A DNA stretch of 64,000 nt from Blastobasis lacticolella (taxonomy: Eukaryota > Arthropoda > Insecta > Lepidoptera > Blastobasidae), in NCBI GenBank assembly GCA_905147135.1, contig LR990049.1, forward strand, positions 12,355,428 to 12,419,427, given 5' to 3'. Positions 10,940-21,885 of the stretch are shown piece after piece. Each line of letters opens with the position of its first letter. The stretch's first letter is position 1. The translations under genes and the position numbers were made by a program. The notes under the pieces were generated by a model. The model saw nothing but the letters and a program-made list of their open reading frames with translations, did not search any database and had not been told where the DNA came from.

Positions 10940-11713
10940 ATATCAGTAGGCACATTAGTAGACAGAAAGTAATTTTGACTGCGTCGACAATATGACGACG
11001 TCAAAGCCGAACTAATTACTTGCACATGCGAGTTCTCGTTTCGCATTCACGGATCGCGCTATCGGCGTGGAAAATTGGAACATCATACTTTCGTTTTTCT
11101 GACAGGATATTAAAATGTTCGTGATACACGGGGTTGCTGCGTTGTCGTATAGCGACACGGTCTATGTATTACATACTATGACTTCTAAGTATGCTACTCG
11201 AATGTTTTGATTTTGATTAGTTACTCTATCCACAGTCCACTGCTGCTCATAAGCCTCTTTCACATTAGTGAGGGCACCTGTCGTCACTAATGTGAAGGTT
11301 TGAGATAGCAGTATTAAACATATTCAACAGAAAACGTTGATTTTTCTAGTTTTAGTACTCGCGAATCATATTTATTTTTGTCACCAAAAAATCATAAACA
11401 AAGTATGATGCCAGAATTTGTATGGACTGTGGTAGCCATTCCAATAGCTTCATAGTCATTTATGTTCAGTTCGAAAATAGCTATCCAACAACATACTACA
11501 CGATGCCATTGGAACTGGGTCGAACAGAAGACGAGGTAGTATAACATCTATTATATAGTACAACATAACTCCAAATGGACCAACATTTCTAAGTAGCCAT
11601 AGTTACTTTTGTTCAGCTCCAAAATAGCTATCCAGCGACACATAAATATTGGAAGTGGGTACCAAGATTTGCATCATCCTTTATAATAACTCACTAGGTT
11701 ATCTATTCTGTTA
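10940..11713. other. No recognised gene
   Basis: Unassigned DNA. A weak internal similarity (CAAAATAGCTATCCA-type strings near 11475 and 11620) suggests an old local duplication. No coding signal seen. Confidence 0.4.
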
Positions 11714-11976
11714 GAGCTCGACTAATCTAAAATGACGCGCCCCACTATCGCATTAACGCACACACAAAAGTTTAAAATATGGACGCAATACATATACAAA
11801 TGCCGTTATAATTGGTCATTCAGTTGCCGGTGAGACACCAACGTAGGAGCTCGCGTCGTTGGATTGGAGCAGTCGACGCTCCCACACAGATGAAGTGTCG
11901 TTATTAATATTTGCAGTCACACATCGAAATCAACTAACTAAGTAGTGGGGCGCGTCATTTTAGACTAGACGAGCTT
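11714..11976. mobile_element. TA-flanked MITE (mariner-like), copy 2
   Basis: Same family as 8924-9171, with the same inverted termini and TA on both sides (11712-11713, 11977-11978). Slightly longer because it keeps the GATTGGAGCAGTCGACGC stretch. Confidence 0.88.
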
Positions 11977-12275
11977 TACATAATATTCCTAAAATTTTAA
12001 GACTTTTTCCGTCAATACCTATTACGAAAATTCAGACTAATAGGATACTTCAGACATTTACTAATTACGATATTAAATTTTTCATGTTAGTAAAATAAGC
12101 CAATTAATTGATACATACTTTGAAGCTTGCTGAATGTTGTACTATGCTATAGTAAATTTAAATCTTTTCTGAGAATAGGTTTACCATAATTCTTTCATAT
12201 TTTATCTATATCACTATCACTTTAAGAATAAATCTAAACTAATATCGCAAAAAAGTTAAAGTGTAATATATATAC

Positions 12276-12557
12276 CTACACGCTAGGGCTAATACCATAT
12301 TTACCATGTGTATTGTTTTTAAGTAGGTAATTATATTTTATTTTCCACGCAATACAATTTGCAATAGGTACCCATTTTCCATTAAACACTTTTACAAAAT
12401 CCCAATTCTCAATCGTCTTGACGTCTAGAGGGGAAGCCTCTTTCCCAGACTCCCATTTTTCGCATATATCTCGAATACGGTGCGTTTTAAAAATTCCCAA
12501 ATTTTTTTGAGTTTGACGCTGTCGATCACGGCAGATATTTTTCTTTAGAATCATCAC
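12276..12557 (-). other. Uncharacterised open frame 3' of the NDUFV2-like gene
   Basis: A 93-codon minus-strand frame with Trp-rich, balanced composition (DICEKWESGKEASPLDVKTI, then WDFVKVFNGKWVPI). Its first codons fall in the GAT-tailed repeat. No family recognised and no matching splice partner, so it may be chance or a transposon scrap. Confidence 0.2.
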
Positions 12558-12812
12558 ATCATCACAGCCCGTAACAGTCCACTGCAGGACTTAGGGCCTC
12601 TCCCACGAAGCCGTGTGGTGTCCGGCAGAGTAGAATAGCACCAACCCCTTCACTCATGGGTGTCGTACAAGGCGACTAATGTTTTCGAGGCAAAAGATCA
12701 AGAGTCTCCGTTGTCTGGAAAATGGGCAGCAGCATTTTCCATTGTTATATTTAAACACTGCGATCTCCAACCCGCCTGCCAAGCGTGGAGATTATGGCAA
12801 TAACCCCCCTTT
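12548..12812 (-). mobile_element. GAT-tailed short retroelement with internal inversion (copy 1)
   Basis: Positions 12548-12608 match the family's 3' part in minus orientation (CACAGCCCGTAACAGTCC, then GGGCCTCTCCCACGAA). Then 12609-12812 holds the rest of the element in the opposite orientation, from GCCGTGTGGTGTCCGGC to GGCAATAACC. The two pieces meet at the same CCCTTTCGTGG point of the family sequence. Confidence 0.8.
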
Positions 12813-12890
12813 CTTTAGAATTATTTGAGAAAAATAAATAAATAACAATTGATTTATGAAATTATAAATTAGAAAAGAATCGTACATTTT

Positions 12891-15800
12891 CTAACATTTT
12901 TTTGGGCACTTGGGCGCGGCCGGTGGGCACGACGGCGGTGCCGGTGGGCACTTGGGCGGGAGCGGTGGGAGACACTTGGGTGCTTTCGGTGGAGGGCACG
13001 GTGGTGGGCAATCGTCAAGACCGGGCTGCATTTTGAAGCCAGGCCCTGGGGGTTCCGAACATAGGCTTGTCAAGCCACCCGACGGTTCACATGAAAACCT
13101 TCCAGACCTAGACGTGACAAGAATTTTATATTAATTTATATGATAGTTTGATAGCGCTATCCGTATTTACTCATAAAGAGTAAAAGCAGTCTCTGTTTTC
13201 GTTTGTCTGTTCCTACGCTTACTTCTTCCAAACGACGCAACGGTATTCACTATCATTTGGATAATTTCTTCCAAAGATTCATGTGTATAATAATATAAAC
13301 ACCCTCGTGAAATATTTATCTGCAGAAAAAATTTAAGGCACTTACTGGGGCCCGGGGGGAGGTATTAGGCCGGCTTTTATTGTGTTTATTATGTTTTCAA
13401 CATCAGACACATTCACGTCTTCCTGTGTGAAAAAATTAGCAAAATTAAACGTCTTTTTACTGATACACGTGGCATAAATCCAAGCCAAATTGAAAGCTCA
13501 GGGCGAGGCTTATGATCAGATGTTGTCCTGCTACAAATGATAAATAATTTTAATGCTACAATTTCTGGACATAAGCTAATCACTATCTAAGATAAAATAA
13601 TCTAATGACATTATAATTATTATGATTATGAGGTTATCGATCTGACATAACAGACTAAAGAAAACTCTGCCTGTCCTCGTCATGCAGATGCAGACCTGAC
13701 CTTAGTATATTTAAAGTCAATGAATGCAGGAAGCATTAAGCGAAACGATCATCTAGGTGTCTCGCATCCAACTAACGTACGGGTCTCCTTTTTTCCGTGC
13801 ACGTGCAAGATGTGAGAAAGCTCCTTTCCGAAGTCTTTCTTTTTGCACTATAACTAGGGATTCTTCAAAAGGCAGGCCGCTATAATTAGGTTGCTTTCCA
13901 TCAGATGAACCCTCTAACCGTGCCGTGTGCTTCGCTACGCACTAACAAATCAATATCCAAGGATCGAAGGAAAACCTTTCTATTCCAAGAGCTGATAGTG
14001 AGCTGTCAATTATGACGCTAGTTTTCCAGAAGCATTTAGTATTCTGTCAGCATTCGAATGCTTCCGACAATGCGATATGAATAGAAAGGACCCTGGCTGA
14101 AAAAAAAACTAACATTATCCTATTCTGAAATCAGAACTATGGCTTCTCGCAAAAAGACCTAAGAGCACGTAGACTAAGGTCAGTCGTAAGCAAGCGGTCT
14201 CCTAGTTCTAAACATGATGAGTTGTTCAATAAGAAACACCAATCAAACAAAAAGGCATTCTTACGAAGTAATCGTCGTCAATGACGAGGACGGGCGCATT
14301 GACGCAAGCGCCGGCGCACTGGACCTCGTCAACTCCGAACATGCCGTCGGCTGACAGCCCGCCGACCTGGCAAGCGCAGGCCTGCTCCACAGCACGCAGT
14401 ATCACATCGGATCCACGTATCATGCACGGCGTCGTCACGCAGACCTTCACGTTGTACTTTCCACGGAACCTCCTGTTGGTAATGAGAGAAATAACTGATA
14501 GTGGCTCAGCGTTCTCACCGTAAAGAATAAGATTACTACACGCACACTAAGGTTGTGGAATGAACTTCCTGGAGAGTACAACATGGAGCTCTTGAAGTAA
14601 GGGGTGAAAAGGTTTTTACGGGGTCGGCAACGAGTGGGTGATGCCCCTGGTATTGCAAACTTCCATAGGCTGCAGTGACTGCTTACCATCAGCCAAGCTG
14701 TAAGCTTATTTGCCAATGCAAATTAGCCTTTCTTTCTTCATATTCAAACATAGGTATCCTCGTCTATTTTCCACTGGCATAGGTATGATCCTGGACACTT
14801 GCACCCAGTTAGTGCCGGCTTGTTGCCGAATATCATCTGCAAAGCTCTTAGGTGGTCTTCTTCTCCCAGGGGATTAGCATGGGGTCTCCACTTTATTGTC
14901 CTTGTGATGCAACGTCTGTGATCCATTACTGACTCTTGTGTTTTCTCTGATCCAGTCGATCCGCTTTCGGCCGAAAGTTGAACGACATGTATATAATTAC
15001 CGGAATTAAAATTGGAAGGCAAGAACATAAACCAAACCATACTATTACCGATAATCGTGTACTTGTTGACATTAAAGATTCAGATTTCTGAGAATATGAT
15101 TATTCTACATCATCATGACAAACTTTCTCGTCAGAACGCATTTTAGAATCCACAAAACGTACAAATACTTATTAAATATCATAATATATAAGTTGCTGCT
15201 GCGGCTGAGACAACTGAAAGGCAAAAAATTTTGAAATACCGGGGTATCGGCAACCAATACAATTTTGTTGCATTTGGTGTCGAGACCCTGGGTCCATGGG
15301 GGCCCGGGGCGCTCTCTTTGTACAGAGAACTTGCGAAGAAACTGGTCGACACCACAGGTGACCGAAGAGCTGGCAGCTACCTCGCACAAAGAATAAGCAT
15401 TGCTATTCAGAGCGGCCCAAATTTTTTTACATATTTTAAGTTAGGTAATTAATTTTTCTTTTTATTGTACATATTAATTATTATGTTAGTTGGTCGAAGT
15501 ACTTATTATTATCGTAAGCAGCTACCTTTTATTCATCGTAAAGAAAGTTGCGACTTCATACACCCTGATCCTCGGTATATTGAGGATTTGGGCCACCTTG
15601 TTCATGGCGGCTATGGGCACCCAGCCCATCTGCCGCTGCGCGATGTCCAGTGCCGCCAACACGATTGAACGCTGACAGCCAATGGGATAGTTGCAACATA
15701 ATGCACTGATCCTCTGCAATGGAAGATTGTATGTTTTAATAAGAGGTACACACTTAAATCAGATCTCCAGATCTATGAGATAAGCGTAGTTATATGGATA

Positions 15801-17337
15801 ATAAAAATAAATACTCTACCATGTCTCTCTTCTATAGGCCTGCTGGAAGAGATTTCTTCTTAGAAATAAGTAGTGTATGTTGTGTCGTCTAAATTTTGTA
15901 ATCTCTGTATACTATTTATTGTGTGCAATAAATTGATAAATAAATTAATAAAATAATAAATAAATAAAAGTCTATTCCGTAAGAGCTAACGAGTAGGTAC
16001 ATTTTGTGCCAAACTGCCAAACTACAGAGTAGTTTGTTGGCAGCACATACATAACTCCAATTTAGCTGCTTAACATTACATTATATAATATGCCCATGCT
16101 CTTAACTAAAATATACAACTCAACTCTGTTAGACCTCGTCTAAGCTAAAATGACGCGTCCCACTATCGCATTAACGCACACAAGCAAATTTAAAATATGG
16201 ACGCGATACATATACAAATGCCGTTGTAATCGGTCATTCAGTTGCCGGTGAGCCTTAACGTAGGAGCACGCGTCGTTCGATTGGAGCAGTCGACGCTCCC
16301 ACACATATGAAGTGTCGTTATTAATATTTGCAGTAACACATCGAAATCAACTAATTAAATAGTGAGGCGCGTCATTTCAGCTTAGACAAGCTCTATCCAG
16401 GTATGACTCATTGATTCAACTGATTTAGATGAGATTTGGCATAGAGGTAGACAGGGTTTAGACATAGGTTACCCTTCGTGGGAATCCGCAACGAGGTCTT
16501 AATAAGCTTTAGTATAACAAGATTACTAGATAAAAAGCTTTTGGATTTAATAAATCAACGTCAGCACAAACAAATAAAAAATACTCATTAAATTTTCGTT
16601 GCAAATTGTGTTTTCGGAGGCAATCGAATTAATCACGATGTTTAAATTTTGCCACTGATAAAACTGTGTAAAGAATAACAAAACAGATTAACTTCTAGTA
16701 AACTGGGAATAGGTATTTCTATATGGTTGTTACTTTATGAGGGAGTCACATCACAATACAGTTCAATTCAATTAGATTGAAAAGCAAAAAGGAGCGTTAG
16801 CGCGAGAATGAATGAATGAATGAATGAAAATTATTTATTGCTTACATAGAATAATACAAAAAAAAACAGGAAAAAAAGAAAAGCAACCGGCTGAAGAAGT
16901 TCCACCATGTACCATTGACTTTTTCTGAGTTATGTATAAGTACATTAGTTGAACACTAACCGATGATCCTATGGTGAGGGAGATCATCATGAGGAAACGT
17001 TTACAATATGGCGATCAGTACCCTGATCTGGTTAGTTGCCCTGTTAACAAGATCACGGAGATCAGATAACAGATGCGTTACAGTAATTACCTGTTATTTT
17101 TTAACGGGCTTTGCCCCACTCATTCTCACCGCTACCAATTCCAGTTCACCAACCAACTAAGAATCATGTTTTAATTTACATTTTATACATTAGTGTTTTA
17201 AAGTCAAATTAAAACCTTACCGCCATGTTAGCCTCTGTGAACTCGAAAGGAGTTTGCGCATTATTATCACTGGAGTCTCGATGCACCATCAGCTCGTGGC
17301 TGGCGAGTCTACTTGTAGTTGAAATACTGCGCACCAT
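12891..17337 (-). CDS. NDUFV2: NDUFV2/ND-24-like complex I 24 kDa subunit paralogue with Pro/Cys-rich tail
   Basis: Five exons on the minus strand: 17337-17221, 15713-15526, 14472-14265, 13422-13346 and 13107-12891. Every intron is GT-AG with a pyrimidine-rich acceptor, and phases match (0, 2, 0, 2), giving 268 codons plus TAG; human NDUFV2 has 249. Family landmarks in order: MVHRD then FEFTEAN (exon 1), CCNYP then [20 protein letters not shown] and [11 protein letters not shown] (exon 2), VCVTTPCM and [11 protein letters not shown] (exon 3), [11 protein letters not shown] (exon 4), [15 protein letters not shown] and [10 protein letters not shown] (exon 5). The four 2Fe-2S ligands are present at about C113, C118, C154 and C158. 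The family sits in the NADH-oxidising arm of mitochondrial complex I. Residues 1-12 are Arg/Ser/Thr-rich without acids, as in a mitochondrial presequence. After the usual C-terminus (QPGL) come 41 extra residues with 7 cysteines in Pro-rich context. An acceptor-like site at 17347 leaves open an upstream 5' exon. Many substitutions at usually conserved sites suggest a paralogue rather than the housekeeping copy; that is inference. Confidence 0.93.
14225..14225. other. Intron 3 of the NDUFV2-like gene (13423-14264)
   Basis: The 842-bp intron is AT-rich with no recognised insertion of note; its donor GTAAGA lies at 14264 downwards and its acceptor CACACAG ends at 13423. Confidence 0.7.
14480..14730 (+). 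mobile_element. LINE 3'-end fragment in intron 2 of the NDUFV2-like gene
   Basis: The plus strand encodes a LINE C-terminus in pieces ([16 protein letters not shown], stop, [19 protein letters not shown]), followed by the 3' motif GCAGTGACTGCTTACCATCA. It lies antisense to the host gene, starting just beyond the exon 3 acceptor. Confidence 0.7.
15833..15968 (+). mobile_element. LINE 3' tail in intron 1 of the NDUFV2-like gene
   Basis: TTAGAAATAAG, then CTGTATACTATTTATTGTG and CAATAAATT, ending in (AAAT)n, is the 3' end of the LINE at 42541-44370 in the opposite orientation. Confidence 0.7.
16132..16393. mobile_element. TA-flanked MITE (mariner-like), copy 3, in intron 1 of the NDUFV2-like gene
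   Basis: Same family as 8924-9171, with diverged ends (GACCTCGTCTAAGC and GCTTAGACAAGCTC). TA lies on both sides (16130-16131 and 16394-16395). Confidence 0.85.
16806..16875 (-). mobile_element. LINE 3' tail with (ATTC)n end
   Basis: On the minus strand a run ending AATAAATAATTTTC is followed by four to five ATTC units (16808-16828 on plus as GAAT). A polyadenylation-type signal directly before the tandem tail is typical of a LINE 3' end. Confidence 0.55.
16901..17097 (+). mobile_element. tRNA-derived SINE family A, degenerate partial copy
   Basis: It carries the family body (CCATGTACCATTGACT, GTACATTAGTTGAACAC, TAACCGATGATCCTATGG) and a corrupted middle ending in CAGTAATTACCTG. It lies just beyond the 3' (intron 1) side of exon 1 of the NDUFV2-like gene. 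Confidence 0.65.
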
Positions 17338-17428
17338 GTGGCCTAGCTGCGAAAATGAAATAATTGTCTTGATACTTGCTTTTGATTAAAGTAGGTATCA
17401 CTCGCTTGTCGGCGTCGCCTCGAAATAT

Positions 17429-17687
17429 AAATAAATAAATAAATAATCGTGGACATATTCACACAGCGCCATCTAGCCCCAAAGTAAGCAAAGCTTGTGT
17501 TATGGGTGCTAGATAACTGATAAACTACTTATATACATTTTTTTATACATACTTATTATACATAGAACACCCAAACCCGTAACAGAAATTAAAATTCATC
17601 ATTTCAATTTCTGCCCGGCCGGGAATCGAACCCGGGACCTCTTGCGTGGCAGACCGGCATGTTGACCACTGAACCACTCAGGTCGTC
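17429..17687 (-). mobile_element. tRNA-Gly-derived SINE family B, full copy
   Basis: On the minus strand the head (GACCTGAGTGGTTCAGTGGT, CTGCCACGC, CCCGGGTTCGATTCCCGGCC) resembles tRNA-Gly(GCC) with A and B box promoters. A body with AATTTCTGTTACGGG and CATCTAGC follows, and the end is an AAAT-type tail. It is a SINE, not a tRNA gene: the acceptor stem does not close. Confidence 0.88.
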
Positions 17688-17990
17688 AAAAAATTGCATA
17701 AATAAAAGCATAAATTGCTTTCATATCACTTCCACGATTACTATCATCATCTCCTGTCCTTATTGCCCTGGATGGGTTCGGTACAACTCTCATTCTTCCG
17801 TATAACTAAATCACTCGTCATCTCAGTACTCACTTCTATTCAGACAGCCCATACATATTTTCTCGCGGACTTCTACCGGTGTATCTATCCTGATTTTCAT
17901 CGCTAACCTCGTAAATTGCCTTTCATCGCTTCATGCCCATACCACGCTACATAATTCATTTAGCTACAAGTATTTTGAGTGAATATAGCA

Positions 17991-18215
17991 TGAATGCACA
18001 TTCAAGCGACTGAATGTGTAACCGTGATTCAATCTGATCCGGTTTCCCCGTTAATAGGGTCCCGCATGTCAGATTGCAGACGCTCTACTGTAATTACCTA
18101 ATCTGCCAAATCCTGGTTCATGGTCAAGGCCTTCTTGGATATATGTAAAATCATTGGTCAAGGTGAACCTCGAGCCCTCGTGCGCGAGAGCACAACCGCG
18201 ATATTCATATCGCCA
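17991..18215 (+). mobile_element. SINE family A, 5'-truncated copy
   Basis: Body CGACTGAATGTGTAACCGTG, then CTAATCTGCCAAATCCTGG, and the RTE-like tail CCCTCGTGCGCGAGAGCAC. Confidence 0.8.
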
Positions 18216-18539
18216 AATTATATGCTCTTACAGTGAGAATCAAAACTTATTTATCACCTTAGCCTGTAGTCTAGACAATTTAATCATAATACAATTGATC
18301 TTTTGAAAAAGCTAAAACATAAACAGGTATTGAAAATATATTATAATAACTACGCGTAAAAATTATCACTGTCACCAATATGTGTGGTAAACAAAGACCA
18401 AAGAGAATATAATTCTAACATAGACCCACCATGGACCACAGGAATAAACTCTTTCTTCCGTGGAATTATAGCTTTAGTCCAAAGTATTTGCTGGGAATAG
18501 AATAGTGCTAAGGAAATTATACCTATCGACCGCTCCTAA

Positions 18540-18680
18540 GCAGAACGTCTACAGCTGAACATAGGCCGCCCGTCACGCTTTCTACACAGATAGGCTCTGT
18601 GCCTCTTACATCCATCGGCTCCCTACGACCTTGACCAGGTCGTCCACTGATCTCATGGAGGGGGCGGGGAACTATATAGG
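18540..18680 (-). mobile_element. Antisense LINE fragment
   Basis: AACATAGGCCGCCCG, then CGACCTTGACCAGGTCGTCC, resembles the antisense block at 61865-62000 that shares CTTGACCAGGTCGTC. Confidence 0.5.
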
Positions 18681-18870
18681 TTTGTATATTATCGAAACTG
18701 GGGAACCTTTCCGCGCCACCGCTTTCGCCAGGCTTTCAGCCTGCCCACACCTATTACCATTTCAGCTTCGTGTTTCTAAAGTCTCGGTGACTAGAAGAAT
18801 TTAATAATATCGCGCTCAATTACTAACCTACCCACCATAATCAGATAATGTACCTACTACTACTTATCAG

Positions 18871-19126
18871 TCATCACCACAGCCCATAACAGTCCACTGC
18901 AAGACTTAGGGCCTCTCCCACGAAAGGGGAGGTTATTGCCATAATCTCCACGCTTGGCAGGCGGGTTGGAGATTGCAGTGTTTAAATATTACAATGGAAA
19001 ATGCTGCTGCCCATTTTCCAGACTACGGAGACTCTAGATCTTTTGCCTCGAAAACATTAGTCGCCTTGTACGACACCCACGAATGTAAGGGGTTCGTGCT
19101 ATTCTACTCTGCCGGACACCACACTT
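18871..19126 (-). mobile_element. GAT-tailed short retroelement, copy 2
   Basis: Near full length, about 255 bp: on the plus strand it starts TCATCACCACAGCCCATAAC and ends CTGCCGGACACCACAC. In sense (minus) it ends in a short GAT-type tail. Confidence 0.8.
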
Positions 19127-19339
19127 ATCTGTACTCATCTAGAAATGAAACGTAACTCACTGCGACGTTCCCAAATTTCTAGTTTCACCACTCGAATACA
19201 TATTAAACAAAGAATAACGCATTAAGTAAGACCCTAAAGTTTCCTTACAAGTAAGTGCTCTCTTGGAGGTCAGTGGGTTAGTGCGATAAACATCATTTAC
19301 GATGTTGAAATTGCCTCAGATATCTGCTACCTCCGCAAA

Positions 19340-20190
19340 ATGTTATAAGGTCAATATCGTGCCGGGGATATTCGCCGCGAGCGCGTTTATGGCAATGAGG
19401 AGCAGGGCCGCTGCCAGAAGGATCCCAAAAGAGCCTTCAGCTGTCACCAGGGTAACAGAATAACCTTTCAAATGTGCAAGGGTTAGTACCGTTATAGGTA
19501 CAGTTTGTAGACCGACATACGAGTAAATTAGGTACTTCCGGCATAGAATGCGAATGAAGTAACCACTAAAGTTTGATCTAAAATTATATTCACGTTTACC
19601 GCACAAAACCTTTATTCACACGTAGAGTTCGACCGTCATTTAATAATTTGATTAAAGCAACGCAAAAGCGACACAAACAGGTTACAAAACATAAATTACC
19701 TTCACACATTACATAGAGTCGATGTTAATTACCTATGCATGCATTATGTTAATTTCATGTATAAATAGCAATATTTATCAGTTCTGAGTCTAATATGCGA
19801 ATTTTCGAATATTGTACAATGTTCAATGACTGCCGTTATTTGCATCTCGCGCTATCGGTGGCTTCAAAACCGCCCCTGATACGGTACGATATTGCATCCA
19901 GGGAATATTAGTACCTACTAGAGTTGATCCGGCAACTGCCATCTTTTACCATCTTTTTCCAATATCCGCTAATATCGGCCTCTGGAAGCCCGCAAGTGCT
20001 GGAAACACTTTCCATAATGTTTTTGCGGGCGCTTCTCCTTAGACCGCCGTTATGGCGGTGAAATCAATACAGTGGTAAAAAGGGTTGCTTTCAACTAAAA
20101 CTAGAATAGTGCCTAGAACTAAGTACTAAAATTACTGAGAGTACGAAATGCTTAGGTAATAGGTATTCTAGGCGCACTTTAGGTACTAAC
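19340..20190. other. No recognised gene; small foldback near 19932-20090
   Basis: GCCCGCAA and TTGCGGGC (19989-20032) form an inner stem, with ACCGCCGTTATGGCGGT nearby and weakly paired outer arms. A small MITE relic is possible. The 87-codon minus ORF at 19343-19606 has no recognised family. Confidence 0.35.
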
Positions 20191-20440
20191 TTAATCATCA
20201 TCATCATCATCTCGGCGTTATGTCCCGGTTGTGCTCCCACGCGGCACGTGAGGGCCCGGGGTCCGCCTTCCTACTCTTCCTGGCCCACTTCACTCGGTCT
20301 TCGGCATCCTTGGTAGTGAGCTTGTTGGCACGCATGTCATTTTTGACGACGTCAAGCCATCGCTCTTGGGCCGACCTCTCCTTCCCGCGCCTGGCGGACC
20401 CGGGTGGCTTGGCCAGATATTTGTTCCCTACGTAATTTGC
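20190..20440 (-). mobile_element. RTE-type LINE 3' fragment (ORF2 C-terminus and GAT tail)
   Basis: On the minus strand it encodes SAQERWLDVVKNDMRANKLT, then KDAEDRVKWARKSRKADPGP and a terminal HNRDITPR-like end, followed by (GAT)n at 20197-20212. This is the characteristic C-terminus of lepidopteran RTE-type elements. Confidence 0.85.
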
Positions 20441-21589
20441 ATTGGTACTTACTTAATTATTGTTTCCAATACCCATGGATGGAAGTAGAGCACATTGGAT
20501 AGAAAATACAAAACAAAACGTTGTCCATTCGGAGTTTGTGTAAAAAAGTTGCTAGTGGAACGCACGCAAGAGCGGTGGTTAGCGCAGCTATGAACTGACG
20601 TTGTTATGTGGTTTTAAAAAGATTCAAGAAATGTTTATGATACTAATTACTACTACTAAATATTGTAATGGCTCGTACTTTGTCGTATATTTTCGGTTGA
20701 AATTCAAATATTTCGGCTTAAAAAGCTGGTTGTCGTTTCAAGAAGAAAGTTCAAATCCAGTGATCGCGACACCTCCCCGTGGAAGATTGCACATTTTAGT
20801 GTAATCGCCAGGTTAAGAGGTCTGGTAACCTTAGTGTAACCTTGGGCAACCCATAGTATAGCGCAACAGGCCTGTTCTGAAAGGAAGGAAGGGATTAAGG
20901 GTTCTTTTAGAACATTCCTGTTGCGCTCGGCCTACACTGGGAATTTGCGAAAGAGATGGGAATGGATTACACATGCAAAGTGGACTGTATTACTAAAATA
21001 TATAAAATAAATGAGATATACGGTATAAGTAGGCACAAATATGGCAAAAAAACTCACTCACTCAGAAGATCACTTCATATATAAACGAATAGCCCCCTAT
21101 TTGATTGAATAATCTAAAACTAAGAAAACGGAACTCGCCTACCATTTTATCTGTCAGTATGAAGGGCACTGAAAAGCACGTCTTGATTCGCGAGGCAACC
21201 GTTCAAATCCGAAAACTCCTCCAGAAAAGCCTTCATCGCCTTATTTTATAAGGATGCAATAAATGCCGAACTTCCGACCTGTAAGAGGAAAAATCAACGT
21301 TAAAATTTCATGGACAAATTAAATTTCGTGTTGACTGCGGCCCCCCGCGCCGCTCGTTAGACGCGCCGGTTCCCGCAAATCCTCGGATTCTATCTACCTA
21401 CTCTTTTTTTTGTTATTTGACTCTCTAAAAACATAAAACTAACTGCAAATCTATGAAACAAACTACGAGTAAAATCAGAATGAGAATGGAACCAAAGTAG
21501 CACGAACTGTAATTTCAATTTACTTCGGCAAGGTTCCATCATATTCTGATTGCGCGGGATGTTGATAAATTAGCATTCATTTGTGTATC

Positions 21590-21885
21590 GGGTTTGAATT
21601 CCACTGCGACCTTGTACCAATGACTCTTTTCTGTGTAATGTACATTAGTTGAATGATAACCGATACTCTAATGGTGAGATGAAACCTGCACATTCAGGCG
21701 ACTGAATGTGTAACCATGATCCAATTTGGTCTGTTTTCTCTGTAAGCAGGGTCAAGGAGCTCAGATGGCAATCGCTCCACTGTAAGTAATTATCTGATCT
21801 ACCAAATCCTGGATCATGGTTAAGGCGGACCCCGGACCCTCGTGCACGAGACTACAACCGGAACATTAACGCCAACATTATTATT
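21590..21885 (+). mobile_element. SINE family A, near-complete copy
   Basis: It starts in the tRNA-like B box (GGGTTTGAATTCCACTGCG), continues with the family body (GACTGAATGTGTAACCATGA) and ends with the RTE-like tail GGCGGACCCCGGACCCTCGT, ACAACCGGAACATTAACGCC. Confidence 0.85.

Noticed and set aside
12910..13134. Gly-rich plus-strand ORF
   Set aside because: It is the exact mirror of the Pro/Cys tail exon of the NDUFV2-like gene on the other strand; the spliced minus-strand gene is far better supported.
15231..15452. Plus-strand ORF with a [11 protein letters not shown] stretch
   Set aside because: It lies in intron 2 of the NDUFV2-like gene, has no recognised family and overlaps equally long frames on the other strand.
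15465..15675. Plus-strand ORFs over exon 2
   Set aside because: They are shadows of the NDUFV2-like exon 2 (15713-15526, minus).
17610..17687. Apparent tRNA-Gly gene on the minus strand
   Set aside because: It is the head of a SINE: the acceptor stem does not pair and a SINE body follows, repeated elsewhere in the window.
20220..20435. 71-codon plus-strand ORF
   Set aside because: It is antisense to the RTE C-terminal fragment, which encodes a recognisable protein on the minus strand.
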